Positions 1 through 6,366 of a stretch of DNA of 14,699 bases are shown in pieces. The notes under the pieces are model-generated. The model had not been told where the DNA came from and ran no database searches. It saw only the letters and a list, made by a program, of their open reading frames with translations. The position numbers were made by a program, and so were the translations under genes. Source of the stretch: JAAEQG01 sp023133475 (lineage in GTDB: Bacteria > Planctomycetota > Phycisphaerae > UBA1845). The stretch covers positions 1 to 14,699 of the forward strand of contig DAOVLE010000129.1 of NCBI GenBank assembly GCA_030631415.1, in the 5' to 3' direction. Position 1 is the first letter of the stretch. Each line of letters opens with the position of its first letter.

Positions 1-135
1 AAGAATCTGAAGGTGCGGGTCAAGCACACCGATGGCACCTCCGACGAATTTGAGGTGCAGCACTCGCTGACCGCCAGGCAGATATCATGGTTCAAAGCCG
101 GGTCAGCCCTAAATGCCATCGCTGCGGCAACGTAG
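1..135 (+). CDS. Aconitate hydratase, C-terminal fragment (5' part outside window)
   Basis: Only the last 44 codons and the TAG stop are present, read in frame 1 from the window edge. The peptide ends in WFKAGSALNAIAAAT, preceded by an HSLTARQI segment. That is the hallmark C-terminus of mitochondrial-type aconitases (HT-x-x-x-x-QI-x-WF-x-AGSALN), not of the AcnA/IRP type, which ends in an HGGIL motif. The enzyme isomerises citrate to isocitrate in the TCA cycle and carries a 4Fe-4S cluster; the cluster cysteines and other catalytic residues lie upstream and cannot be checked. The stop codon is followed after about 25 bp by a palindromic repeat. The family call rests on this short tail alone. 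Confidence 0.72.
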   Translation, partial: KNLKVRVKHTDGTSDEFEVQHSLTARQISWFKAGSALNAIAAAT

Positions 136-160
136 CACTGGTTGAGAAGAGGCAAGAGGT

Positions 161-244
161 GGGTGGCCCACCGCTTTAGCGGTGGGGGACGCGAATATAC
201 CTGACGCGATTCGTGTCCCCCACGGCTAAAGCCATGGGCCACCC
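161..244. repeat. 84-bp CTTTAGC palindromic repeat, complete copy (family R3)
   Basis: Two long inverted arms begin and end with GGGTGGCCCA/TGGGCCACCC and enclose a short spacer around 195-207. Each arm carries its own mini-hairpin, CCGCTTTAGCGG on the left and GGCTAAAGCC on the right. The same family occurs inside the gene at 340-2229 (1022-1156) and, truncated, at 6152-6217. It sits between the aconitase stop and the next gene and could act as a transcription barrier or mobile palindrome. No T-tract follows it, so it is not a classical terminator. Confidence 0.8.
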
Positions 245-268
245 CCGCCTTTGGACTCGTCCCTGGTT

Positions 269-309
269 GGTGGGTTCCACCTCGCTCCGCGAGGTTCCAC
301 CCACCCTAC
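269..309 (-). repeat. 41-bp palindromic repeat GTAGGGTGGGTGG (family R2), copy 1
   Basis: Read on the minus strand it is GTAGGGTGGGTGGAACC, then an inner hairpin CCTCGC-gga-GCGAGG, then GTGGAACCCACC. It is identical to the copy at 10594-10634 and matches 2755-2795 apart from paired compensatory changes. It lies about 30 bp upstream of the ATG of the membrane glycosyltransferase gene. Confidence 0.8.
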
Positions 310-339
310 GATAGCTTCCTCTGATCGAACGTAATCGTC

Positions 340-2229
340 ATGCCTGAGCTTCAGCCTACAGGCTGGTTTGCCCGATTCTCGGTGCCGGGGATTCTACTGC
401 TGATTGGGTTGGGGCTTCGCCTGGGGCTGGCGTGGCAGAGCCATGAGGTTCTGCTGTCGGAATATCTCTGGACGGACGACGCCTATCTTTCGCTGTCGGT
501 GGCCCGGAACCTGGCTCTGGGCAACGGGATGACCAGCGATGGCACTCACGTCACCAACGGGTTTCAGCCGCTATACGTTTTCTTGATGGTGCCGGTGTAC
601 CTGCTGGTGCCGGCGGGCAATCTGACCCTGCCAGTGCACATCGCCGGCACCTTGCTGGCAATTGCCGGCACGGCGACGGCTGGTGTTTTCTATCTCATCG
701 CCTTGCGGCTCTTCTCGCGTCTTGCGGCGTTGTGCGTGCTGTTTTTCTTTACCATTTCGCACTACTTCGTCGCCACCGACATCAACGGTCTGGAGACATC
801 GCTCTACGGCCTGACACTGAGCGGCACGTTGTACTATTATCTGACCCGTTTCGTGCAGGGGCGATCGCCCTCTCACAAGCAATGCGCGGTGCTTGGTGTG
901 TTAGCCGGGCTTACGATGTTGGCTCGGGTGGATGCGGGTTTCTTTTTGGTTTGTGTTGCGTTGCATTTCGTCTGGGAGCGGCGCCGGGCATCAGTGCTCC
1001 GTGAGGCATGCACTGATGGATGGGTGGCCCATGGCTTTAGCCGTGGGGGACACGAATCGGCGAACCAATCGTGTCCCCCACCGCTAAAGCGATGGGCCAC
1101 CCAACACGAATCGGCGAATCATTCGTGTTCCCCACCGCTAAAGCGATGGGGCACCCGTGCAGTCGTGGGGTCGGCGTTTTTTTTCATCACGCTTGGCCCC
1201 TGGCTGACGGCGAACGTGGTGCTCTGCAAGACAATCTCTCCGGCGAGCGGACCAGCCGTGCGCTTCCTGGCCATCCAGAACGGCTGGAAGCCGGCAGCCA
1301 ACCTGGTCGGATACACCGGCCCAGAGCGGTTTACCGAAGATGACATCCCCTGGCAGTATTACGCCAACAACCTTCTGCACCTGACCGCTCAGGTGATTGC
1401 GTTTCTGCCGATTACCGCCCACGCACAGGGTTTTTCGGCGAGCTTTCTGCCGAACCCGGTGGATCGGTTTCCTATTGGGCGTCTGCTGGCGCGGGCGCCG
1501 TGGGCGGCCCTAACCTGTGTTGTCTTACTCGCCGGGGTGGTGCTGTTTGGGCCGCTGCTTTTCCGCAGGCTGCGGTTGCGGGCAAGCACGGGACTGGGTG
1601 CGGTGGCGTTCCTGCGGTTTGCCGTCGCGGGGTGGATTGGAGCGTATGGTTTCTGGGTGTTGTGCCCCTGGTACTCGCACCGGTACATGTATCCGGTTTT
1701 GGCTTTGCTGACGTTGGCTTCGGGGGCGGTTTTGGACACCTTTTTCCGCGTCCTGGGCAAACGACGGGCCGGTTTGCGAGCGGCTTTGCTGATCTTGGGG
1801 GCGGTGGTTTATGCGTTCCTGTTCGTGAATCAGACCCGGCACTACTACACCGCATACCGATCGCCGGGAGAGCCCGACCATTATTCCCCGGTTCTGCCCT
1901 GGATCAAAGAGCATGTGCCCGCCGATGCCACTATCGGCTGTTTTCAGTCGGGCATACTGAGCTACTTCCTTCCCAACCGTTGCGTGAATCTGGACGGGGT
2001 GGTGAACTCCGATGCCCTTCGAGCCACTCGCCAACGACGGCTTTGGGAATACGTCCGCCGCGAAGGCGTGGACTACATCGTGGATTGGCCGGTGTGCATC
2101 GAGGGCCTGCTGACCACCTTTGGCGGAGTCGAGCATCTGCCCCTGGAAGTGGTCTGCGACAGATATGACATGGACGTCTACAGAGTCGTCGATACTCCGC
2201 GAAGAATGGAGAATGGAGAAATGCGGTGA
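340..2229 (+). CDS. Polytopic GT-C-like glycosyltransferase with in-frame repeat insertion
   Basis: The 629-residue protein has about ten hydrophobic segments: one near residues 12-31, a cluster between about 75 and 215, and more between about 275 and 500. A soluble C-terminal domain follows (about 510-620). The first extracytoplasmic loop has an acidic pair D46-D47 in WTDDAYLSLS, where GT-C enzymes of the ArnT/PMT/mannosyltransferase type place catalytic aspartates. It probably transfers a sugar from a polyprenyl-phosphate donor at the membrane; donor and acceptor cannot be told. Residues about 228-272 are not native-looking: they are the translation of a 135-nt palindromic repeat (1022-1156), placed in the loop between two membrane segments after a WERRR motif. 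The last residues (RRMENGEMR) come from an ATGGAGAATGG repeat that runs into the stop. No clear Shine-Dalgarno precedes the ATG at 340. GT-C assignment is by topology and the DD motif. Confidence 0.72.
   Translation: MPELQPTGWFARFSVPGILLLIGLGLRLGLAWQSHEVLLSEYLWTDDAYLSLSVARNLALGNGMTSDGTHVTNGFQPLYVFLMVPVYLLVPAGNLTLPVHIAGTLLAIAGTATAGVFYLIALRLFSRLAALCVLFFFTISHYFVATDINGLETSLYGLTLSGTLYYYLTRFVQGRSPSHKQCAVLGVLAGLTMLARVDAGFFLVCVALHFVWERRRASVLREACTDGWVAHGFSRGGHESANQSCPPPLKRWATQHESANHSCSPPLKRWGTRAVVGSAFFFITLGPWLTANVVLCKTISPASGPAVRFLAIQNGWKPAANLVGYTGPERFTEDDIPWQYYANNLLHLTAQVIAFLPITAHAQGFSASFLPNPVDRFPIGRLLARAPWAALTCVVLLAGVVLFGPLLFRRLRLRASTGLGAVAFLRFAVAGWIGAYGFWVLCPWYSHRYMYPVLALLTLASGAVLDTFFRVLGKRRAGLRAALLILGAVVYAFLFVNQTRHYYTAYRSPGEPDHYSPVLPWIKEHVPADATIGCFQSGILSYFLPNRCVNLDGVVNSDALRATRQRRLWEYVRREGVDYIVDWPVCIEGLLTTFGGVEHLPLEVVCDRYDMDVYRVVDTPRRMENGEMR
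1022..1156. repeat. In-frame palindromic repeat (family R3) inside the GT-C gene
   Basis: The first part (1022-1105) is a full R3 palindrome: 34-nt arms starting GGGTGGCCCAT and ending GGGCCACCC, with only two mismatches between them. It is followed by a second spacer, AACACGAAtcggcgaatcaTTCGTGTT in shape, and an extra right arm ending GGGGCACCC at 1156. The length is 135 nt, exactly 45 codons, so the host frame stays open. The encoded peptide contains the repeated words ESAN, PPLKRW and H/S-rich stretches, unlike the hydrophobic protein around it. Confidence 0.85.
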
Positions 2230-2258
2230 TTGCAATCACTGAGAAAACGGTGCAATCA
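2227..2258. promoter_or_regulatory. Palindrome TGATTGCAATCA plus half-site after the GT-C gene
   Basis: TGATTGCAATCA (2227-2238) is a perfect 12-bp palindrome that includes the TGA stop of the preceding gene. A matching half-site TGCAATCA recurs at 2251-2258. It could be a protein-binding site or a chance structure. Nothing else supports a function. Confidence 0.25.
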
Positions 2259-2263
2259 CAATT

Positions 2264-2320
2264 GTAGGGCGGGTTCCACCCGCCTTCTCGGCATGGTGCG
2301 GCGGGTGGAACCCGCCCTAC
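2264..2320. repeat. 57-bp palindromic repeat GTAGGGCGGGTT (family R1), copy 1
   Basis: The unit GTAGGGCGGGTTCCACCCGCC is followed by a 15-nt spacer and its inverse, GGCGGGTGGAACCCGCCCTAC. Each half can also fold alone (GGCGGG...CCCGCC). Complete inverted pairs also occur at 4721-4795 and 10691-10743, and half units at 6346-6366 and 10650-10670. It separates the GT-C gene from the promoter of the next gene and may insulate them. Confidence 0.8.
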
Positions 2321-2329
2321 TGGGATATC

Positions 2330-2358
2330 TTGACCAGCGGGGCAAATAGTTATATAAT
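2330..2358 (+). promoter_or_regulatory. Near-consensus sigma70 promoter for the RHH gene
   Basis: TTGACC (2330-2335) and a perfect TATAAT (2353-2358) are separated by exactly 17 bp, within a locally AT-rich stretch in otherwise GC-rich DNA. A start near 2365 would give a leader of about 67 nt to the ATG at 2432. A 10-bp perfect palindrome, TAATTAATTA (2355-2364), overlaps the -10 element and is a plausible operator for autoregulation by the ribbon-helix-helix product. The promoter follows from the sequence; the operator role is inference. Confidence 0.65.
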
Positions 2359-2431
2359 TAATTAGCACAAGGGGCACTGATGGTCTTCCGATGGAATCAC
2401 TGGAATAACGGCGATATCCAAAGGAGCACAC

Positions 2432-2758
2432 ATGATGCAGCGAAAGGCTCGATCGAAGCGCACCTCGCGAAGGGTGGTGGTTGATCCGGCTCACGATACC
2501 GCCGAGTTCGGCCGGGAGTTTGTGGCTGACTCCTTTAAGCCGCCATCGTCGGAAGCCCGGGCAAAATGGCTAAAAGCCAAACGCAAACGTGGGCGGCCGG
2601 TGGAAGGCAAAGGGGCCAAGGTTATTTCCGTCAGCATTGAGGAAGGGCTGCTGGAGCGTGCCGACGCCCTGGCCAAGGAGATGCGAATCAGCAGAGCCCG
2701 GCTCATCGCCAGGGGCCTGCGGGCAGTTCTCGCTTCCCAAGGCATCAAAGCCCCGTAG
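2432..2758 (+). CDS. Ribbon-helix-helix (CopG/Arc-like) DNA-binding protein, solitary
   Basis: This is a 108-residue protein. The C-terminal part, about residues 62-102, has the RHH pattern: a short strand KVISVSI, helix 1 (EEGLLERADALAKEM), a turn, and helix 2 (SRARLIARGLRAVLA). The N-terminal 60 residues are basic and likely disordered, with a KRKRGRP AT-hook-like stretch near 50-56. AAGGAG at 2421-2426 lies 5 nt before the first ATG and 8 nt before the second ATG at 2435, so either start works. RHH proteins are often antitoxins that repress their own operon, but no toxin-like gene follows: the next 400 bp are repeats and then rocA. The TAG stop is supplied by a GTAGGG repeat starting at 2755. 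It is a solitary regulator or orphan antitoxin; the target is unknown. Confidence 0.75.
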   Translation: MMQRKARSKRTSRRVVVDPAHDTAEFGREFVADSFKPPSSEARAKWLKAKRKRGRPVEGKGAKVISVSIEEGLLERADALAKEMRISRARLIARGLRAVLASQGIKAP

Positions 2759-2795
2759 GGTGGGTGGAGCTTCGCGGAGCGAAGCGGAACCCACC
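2755..2795 (+). repeat. 41-bp palindromic repeat (family R2), copy 2, supplying a stop codon
   Basis: It begins GTAGGGTGGGTGG and has the inner stem GCTTCGC-gga-GCGAAGC. Compared with the copies at 269 and 10594 it differs at two left-arm and two right-arm positions, and both pairs of changes restore pairing (A:T to G:C and C:G to T:A). Its second to fourth bases (TAG, 2756-2758) are the stop codon of the RHH gene. Confidence 0.8.
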
Positions 2796-2806
2796 GCACC
2801 GGCTAA

Positions 2807-2850
2807 GAAGAGGCAAGAGGCAATAGGCAACAAGGCAACAAGGCAACAAG
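2807..2850 (+). repeat. AGGCAACA tandem repeat
   Basis: Three perfect 8-bp AGGCAACA units (2825-2848) are preceded by degenerate AGGCAAGA/AGGCAAT units. A similar array with a 7-bp period (CAGGCAA) lies at 6125-6147, and a single AGGCAAGAGG word at 151-160, each next to a palindromic repeat. Confidence 0.7.
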
Positions 2851-2853
2851 TTT

Positions 2854-2873
2854 GTAGGTCGGGTCCGCCCTAC
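2854..2873 (+). repeat. Short GTAGGtcGGGTCCGCCCTAC palindrome
   Basis: This 20-bp imperfect palindrome opens with GTAGG and closes with CCCTAC, like a contracted member of the R1 family (GTAGGGCGGG...CCCGCCCTAC). Confidence 0.5.
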
Positions 2874-2948
2874 TGGAATATATCAGCCTGACATGGTAAA
2901 AACCCACCTGGGCGGTGGCGTTTGTGCCCGGTAAGGTTATGCCGAATC

Positions 2949-3103
2949 GTAAACATTCAGTAAACCCGTCCAGCCTGTTGTACCGCCGGCATCCTGCCGG
3001 CTGGAAGCCGGCGGTACGGTGGTGTCAGGCACCCTGACCACGCTTGCGTGGCCCTGCGCTCGGTAGTTGATCCGAACCTGCCATGGGTTCACTGAATGTT
3101 TAC
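2949..3103. mobile_element. 155-bp MITE with IS66-like ends and 8-bp target duplication
   Basis: The ends are 19-bp inverted repeats: GTAAACATTCAGTAAACCC (2949-2967) and the complement of GTAAACATTCAGTGAACCC (3085-3103), 18 of 19 identical. GCCGAATC directly flanks both sides (2941-2948 and 3104-3111), a perfect 8-bp direct repeat. GTAA termini with 8-bp duplications are typical of the IS66 family, so an IS66 transposase acting in trans is the likely mover. The interior has no ORF; it carries a hairpin-rich block GTACCGCCGGC...GCCGGCGGTAC at 2980-3018. An inverted, truncated relative lies at 6235-6327. The IS66 link is inference from ends and duplication length. Confidence 0.82.
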
Positions 3104-3161
3104 GCCGAATCGCCCGATTGTAAGAGATAAGCCCTAGTGCCCGTTAGATTTGGAGCCTGCC

Positions 3162-4712
3162 ATGTTCACTCCCTACAGAACCGAACCCTACGTTGACTTC
3201 TCACAAGAGACTCCCAAACGCAACATGCTCGCGGCTATCGACATGGTAGCCGGCCAATTGGCCCGCGAGTACCCGCTACGGATCGGCGGAGAGGAGATCA
3301 TCACCTCAGACAAGATCAAGTCGGTGTGCCCCGCAGCCTACAAACAGGTGGTGGGGATGGTATCCAAAGCCAACGCCGACCAGGCGGACAAAGCGGTCAA
3401 AACCGCCGCGGAGAACTTCAAGTGGTGGAGCCGCACCGACCCCGAGACCCGCGCCCGCATCCTGATCAAAGCCGCCGCCATCATGCGACGACGCCTCTAT
3501 GAACTCTCCGCCTGGATGTGCTTCGAGGTGAGCAAGAGCTGGATCGAAGCCTACGCCGGTGTCTGTGAAGCTATCGACTTCCTCGACTTCTACGGCCGCG
3601 AGATGGTCCGGCTGTCCGGAGGGCAGCCGGTTACCCCCTACGATGGCGAGGAAAACGAGTATCGCTACGTTCCGCTGGGTGTGTGTGTGATCATTCCCCC
3701 GTGGAACTTCCCGCTGGCGATTCTGGCGGGGATGACCTCGGCTGCCATCGTCACCGGCAACACCGTGGTGCTCAAGCCAGCCAGCACCGCCCCGATCATC
3801 GGAGCCAAGTTCGCCGAGATAATGGTTGAGGCGGGCTTGCCCGACGGCGTGCTGAACTTTGTTCCGGGCAGTGGAGCCGCCATCGGCGACACCATCGTCG
3901 AGCACCCCCAAACCCGCCTGATTGCCTTCACCGGATCGATGGAAGTGGGGCTGGGGATATTCGAGAAGGCTGCCAAGGTGCACAAGGGCCAGGTCTGGCT
4001 TAAGCGCACCGTGTTGGAGATGGGCGGTAAGGATTGCATCGTGGTGGACGAGACGGCGGACCTCGATGCGGCGGCGGACGGCATTGTGGCTGCTGCGTTC
4101 GGGTTCCAGGGTCAGAAGTGCTCTGCCTGTTCGCGGCTGATCGCCCACCAGGACATCTATAACGACCTGATCGACCGAGTGGTGGATCGGGCCAAGATGA
4201 TCAGCGTGGGCAATACCACTTCCCCGGAGAACCTCTGCATGAGTGCGGTGATCGACGAGCCCGCCTACAAGAAGATCAACGAGTACATCGAGATCGGCAA
4301 GCAGGAAGGCCAAATGGTGCTGGGCGGTGGGCAGGTACCCGGTGGCGGGCACTTCATCCCCCCGACGATCATCAAAGACATCGACCGCAACGCCCGAATT
4401 GCCCAGGAAGAGATTTTCGGGCCGGTGCTGGCGGTGATCAAAGCTCACGACTTCGACGATGGGCTGGCGATTGCCAACGGCACCATTTACGGTCTTACCG
4501 GTGCCTTGTACTCCAACGACCGTATGCGTCTGGAGCGGGCACGCCACGAGTTCCACGTGGGCAACCTGTACTTCAACCGCAAGTGCACCGGGGCACTGGT
4601 GGACATTCAGCCGTTCGGCGGATTCAACCTGTCCGGCACCGACTCCAAAGCCGGCGGGCGCGATTACCTTCAGTTGTTCATGCAGGGCAAGAGTATCTGC
4701 GAACGCTGGTAA
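3162..4712 (+). CDS. rocA: L-glutamate gamma-semialdehyde dehydrogenase (1-pyrroline-5-carboxylate dehydrogenase, RocA type)
   Basis: This 516-residue NAD(P)-dependent aldehyde dehydrogenase oxidises glutamate semialdehyde (from proline or arginine breakdown) to glutamate in the cytoplasm. Visible family features are PPWNFPLAI near residue 180, cofactor-loop FTGSMEVG near 259, general-base E286 in VLEMGGKD, nucleophile C320 in GQKCSACSR, and EEIFGPVLAV near 415. The positions of E286 and C320, and the length, coincide with stand-alone Bacillus-type RocA (about 515 aa), not the bifunctional PutA. The ATG at 3162 is chosen because GGAG at 3152-3155 lies 6 nt upstream and the protein then begins MFTPYRTEPYVDF, a typical RocA start; an upstream in-frame TTG at 3150 adds only four residues. 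No proline dehydrogenase gene is nearby. A MITE sits about 60 bp upstream, so local transcription may be affected. It is convergent with waaA. Confidence 0.93.
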   Translation: MFTPYRTEPYVDFSQETPKRNMLAAIDMVAGQLAREYPLRIGGEEIITSDKIKSVCPAAYKQVVGMVSKANADQADKAVKTAAENFKWWSRTDPETRARILIKAAAIMRRRLYELSAWMCFEVSKSWIEAYAGVCEAIDFLDFYGREMVRLSGGQPVTPYDGEENEYRYVPLGVCVIIPPWNFPLAILAGMTSAAIVTGNTVVLKPASTAPIIGAKFAEIMVEAGLPDGVLNFVPGSGAAIGDTIVEHPQTRLIAFTGSMEVGLGIFEKAAKVHKGQVWLKRTVLEMGGKDCIVVDETADLDAAADGIVAAAFGFQGQKCSACSRLIAHQDIYNDLIDRVVDRAKMISVGNTTSPENLCMSAVIDEPAYKKINEYIEIGKQEGQMVLGGGQVPGGGHFIPPTIIKDIDRNARIAQEEIFGPVLAVIKAHDFDDGLAIANGTIYGLTGALYSNDRMRLERARHEFHVGNLYFNRKCTGALVDIQPFGGFNLSGTDSKAGGRDYLQLFMQGKSICERW

Positions 4713-4720
4713 AGCAGTCT

Positions 4721-4795
4721 GTAGGGCGGGTTCTACCCGCCGTCCCACACCAGGAAACCGTCCCATGCCAAGAAGGCGGGTAAAACCCGCCCTAC
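4721..4795. repeat. 75-bp palindromic repeat (family R1), copy 2, between convergent genes
   Basis: GTAGGGCGGGTTCTACCCGCC and its inverse, ending AAAACCCGCCCTAC, flank a spacer of about 33 nt. It fills the gap between the rocA stop (4712) and the waaA stop (4802), 6 nt from the latter. It may serve as a bidirectional, factor-independent or Rho-assisted end for both transcripts. There is no T-tract on either side, so that role is inference. Confidence 0.8.
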
Positions 4796-4801
4796 AGGGT
4801 T

Positions 4802-6115
4802 CTATTTCCGGTGCCGGTCGATTAGTTCGCACAAAGCCTCGACGGCCCGAGCGGTGGCTCCCTGGTTTTCGAGAACAACCTGTCGAGCCCGGCGGCTGAA
4901 CTCGTCGGCGAGGGGCTTGTTCTGTAGGAAGCAGCGGACGGCCTCGCACAGCTCCGCGGGTGAACGCACCACACAGATGGCATTCCGGCCCTCCAAACGG
5001 CCTACGGGCAATTGGAAGTTGCCCATGTGTGGTCCGACGATTACCGGTTTGGCCAGAGCAGCTACCTCCATGGGGTCCGAACCGCCCATCGGCACCAACG
5101 AACGCCCCACAAAGACCACACGGGCGAGGGCATAGAACTTACGCAACTCGCCCATGGTGTCACCGAGGAATATGCTTGCAGACGATGCGGCAAGGGGGGC
5201 GGCTGATCCATCCGGGCGTTCGCTCCGCCGGATGCAGTCGAACCCGCGGCTGCGGATTAAAGTGGCGACTTCGTCGAAGCGCTCCGGCTTGCGCGGAACG
5301 ATGGCCAGGGAGACTGCGGGGGCCTCGCCCGCCGAGAGCTTTTGGTAGGCATCGAGAATTAGAGCCTCCTCGCCAGGGCCGGTGCTGCCGCAAACCCACA
5401 AAGCCTTATCACGCGGGATGGCCATTGCCTCGACCAGAGCGTCGGCACCGGGAACCGAATCGAGCACCTCTGCCGTGTCCCATTTGAGTGAACCGGTGAT
5501 CTCGATGCGATCGGCTGCGGTGCCCAGATCTCCAAACCGCTCGGCAATCGCCTGGTCTTGTGCCCCTACCCAGTCTAGTCGGGAAAACATCCCGCGAGTG
5601 AGCCTTCCAGCCCGAGCCAGCCGCCGGGCACTCCGTTCGGTCAGCCGGCCATTGATCACCGCCACCGGGATACCGCGGCGATAGGCCTGGTGAACCAAGT
5701 TAGGCCAAACCTCCAACTCCACCAGCACGATTAGTGCGGGGCGAATCCGGTCGAGAGCGCGCCCGACCATCCAACTGAGGTCCAGCGGATAACGAAACAC
5801 ACGCTGGGGGGTGTACAATTGGCAGGCTCTGGCATATCCGGTATCGGTGGTGGTGGAAACCACAACTTCCGCATCGAGCACCGCCGAAGCCAGATCGCGG
5901 ACGAGAGCCGGGGTGCAGTTCACTTCGCCCAGCGAGACCGCGTGCATCCAGATACGCCGTTTGGTGGTGAGAGGCAAGTGGATATGCCCGAAACGCTGCC
6001 TCCACCCGCGGCGGTTCTTCTTTTGCACCACCATCTGGTAGAGCAAAATCGGCAGATAGAATACGCTCGCCAATAAGTACGCGATGTTGACGATCCAGGT
6101 CATGGTTCGAATCAT
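4802..6115 (-). CDS. waaA: 3-deoxy-D-manno-octulosonic acid (Kdo) transferase
   Basis: This 437-residue protein transfers Kdo from CMP-Kdo to lipid A precursor at the cytoplasmic face of the inner membrane, the first step of LPS inner-core assembly. An N-terminal membrane anchor spans about residues 7-30, followed by a basic patch (QKKNRRGWRQRFG). WMHAVSLGEVN contains E64, the conserved general base of this GT30 family. LVELEVWPNLV and INGRLT close the acceptor domain. GSLKWD, IVPRKPERF, LGDTMGELRKFYALA and the FVGRSLVPMGG segment belong to the CMP-Kdo-binding domain. The usual ST-x-x-GEE motif reads STGPGEE. The start is ATG 6115 or ATG 6103 (four residues shorter); neither has a strong Shine-Dalgarno. 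It implies a Gram-negative outer membrane. No other lipid A genes are in the window. Upstream of it lies a cluster of repeats shared with the divergent FemAB-like gene. Confidence 0.93.
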   Translation of the reverse strand: MIRTMTWIVNIAYLLASVFYLPILLYQMVVQKKNRRGWRQRFGHIHLPLTTKRRIWMHAVSLGEVNCTPALVRDLASAVLDAEVVVSTTTDTGYARACQLYTPQRVFRYPLDLSWMVGRALDRIRPALIVLVELEVWPNLVHQAYRRGIPVAVINGRLTERSARRLARAGRLTRGMFSRLDWVGAQDQAIAERFGDLGTAADRIEITGSLKWDTAEVLDSVPGADALVEAMAIPRDKALWVCGSTGPGEEALILDAYQKLSAGEAPAVSLAIVPRKPERFDEVATLIRSRGFDCIRRSERPDGSAAPLAASSASIFLGDTMGELRKFYALARVVFVGRSLVPMGGSDPMEVAALAKPVIVGPHMGNFQLPVGRLEGRNAICVVRSPAELCEAVRCFLQNKPLADEFSRRARQVVLENQGATARAVEALCELIDRHRK

Positions 6116-6124
6116 AGATTACCA

Positions 6125-6147
6125 CAGGCAACAGGCAACAGGCAACA
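6125..6147 (+). repeat. CAGGCAA tandem repeat
   Basis: Three 7-bp CAGGCAA units run 6125-6145 and continue into CAGGGCGGG. The array resembles the 8-bp AGGCAACA array at 2807-2850 with a period shorter by one base. It lies between the divergent starts of waaA and the FemAB-like gene. Confidence 0.65.
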
Positions 6148-6151
6148 GGGC

Positions 6152-6217
6152 GGGTGACCCATCGCTTTAGCGGTGGGGGACGCGAATCCTGACGCGATTC
6201 ATGTTCCCCAGGGCTAA
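6152..6217. repeat. CTTTAGC palindromic repeat (family R3), truncated copy
   Basis: The left arm GGGTGACCCATCGCTTTAGCGG is complete. The right arm decays after TGTTCCCCAGGGCTAA and lacks the closing GGGCCACCC. It is related to 161-244 and 1022-1156. It sits in the 283-bp gap between waaA and the FemAB-like gene. Confidence 0.7.
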
Positions 6218-6234
6218 CCTGCATTTCTCACACC

Positions 6235-6327
6235 GCCTGACACCACCGTACCGCCGGCTTCCAGCCGGCAGGATGCCGGCAGGATGCCGGCTGTACAACA
6301 GGCTGGACGGGTTTATTGAATATTTAC
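6235..6327 (-). mobile_element. Truncated, inverted relative of the 2949-3103 MITE
   Basis: Read on the minus strand it starts GTAAATATTCAATAAACCC and continues through the same GTCCAGCCTGTTGTAC, GCCGGC hairpin block and GGTGGTGTCAGGC as the MITE at 2949. It carries an extra 11-bp CATCCTGCCGG duplication in the hairpin. Homology stops at 6235 and the opposite terminal repeat is missing, so this copy is probably immobile. No target duplication is visible. Together with the R1 half unit at 6346 it forms the upstream region of the FemAB-like gene. Confidence 0.72.
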
Positions 6328-6345
6328 ACTTTTTCATGGCTGAAT

Positions 6346-6366
6346 GGCGGGTGAAACCCGCCCTAC
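6346..6366 (+). repeat. Half unit of repeat family R1
   Basis: GGCGGGTGAAACCCGCCCTAC matches the right half of the complete R1 palindromes at 4721-4795 and 10691-10743. It ends about 30 bp before the proposed start codon of the FemAB-like gene and can fold into a GGCGGG/CCCGCC hairpin in the leader. Confidence 0.65.

Larger units (their letters stand above)
2759..3161. other. 403-bp gene-free, repeat-filled intergenic region
   Basis: Between the RHH stop and the rocA start I see no credible gene. The region holds, in order, the rest of an R2 palindrome, an AGGCAACA tandem array (2807-2850), a short GTAGG hairpin (2854-2873) and a MITE with its target duplication (2941-3111). Then follows about 50 bp of rocA leader. 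No clear promoter for rocA was found. Confidence 0.7.

Noticed and set aside
1525..2235. 236-codon minus-strand frame opposite the GT-C gene
   Set aside because: It has no recognisable domain, starts inside a repeat, and lies opposite a clear membrane protein.
2759..3161. Toxin gene partner downstream of the RHH gene
   Set aside because: No open frame with toxin features exists there on either strand; the space consists of repeats and a MITE.
3306..4949. 547-codon open frame on the minus strand opposite rocA
   Set aside because: It is antisense to a well-supported dehydrogenase with intact catalytic residues; its composition (His/Val/Gly/Asp-rich, no domain) is that of a shadow of GC-rich codons, and it also crosses the R1 repeat into waaA.
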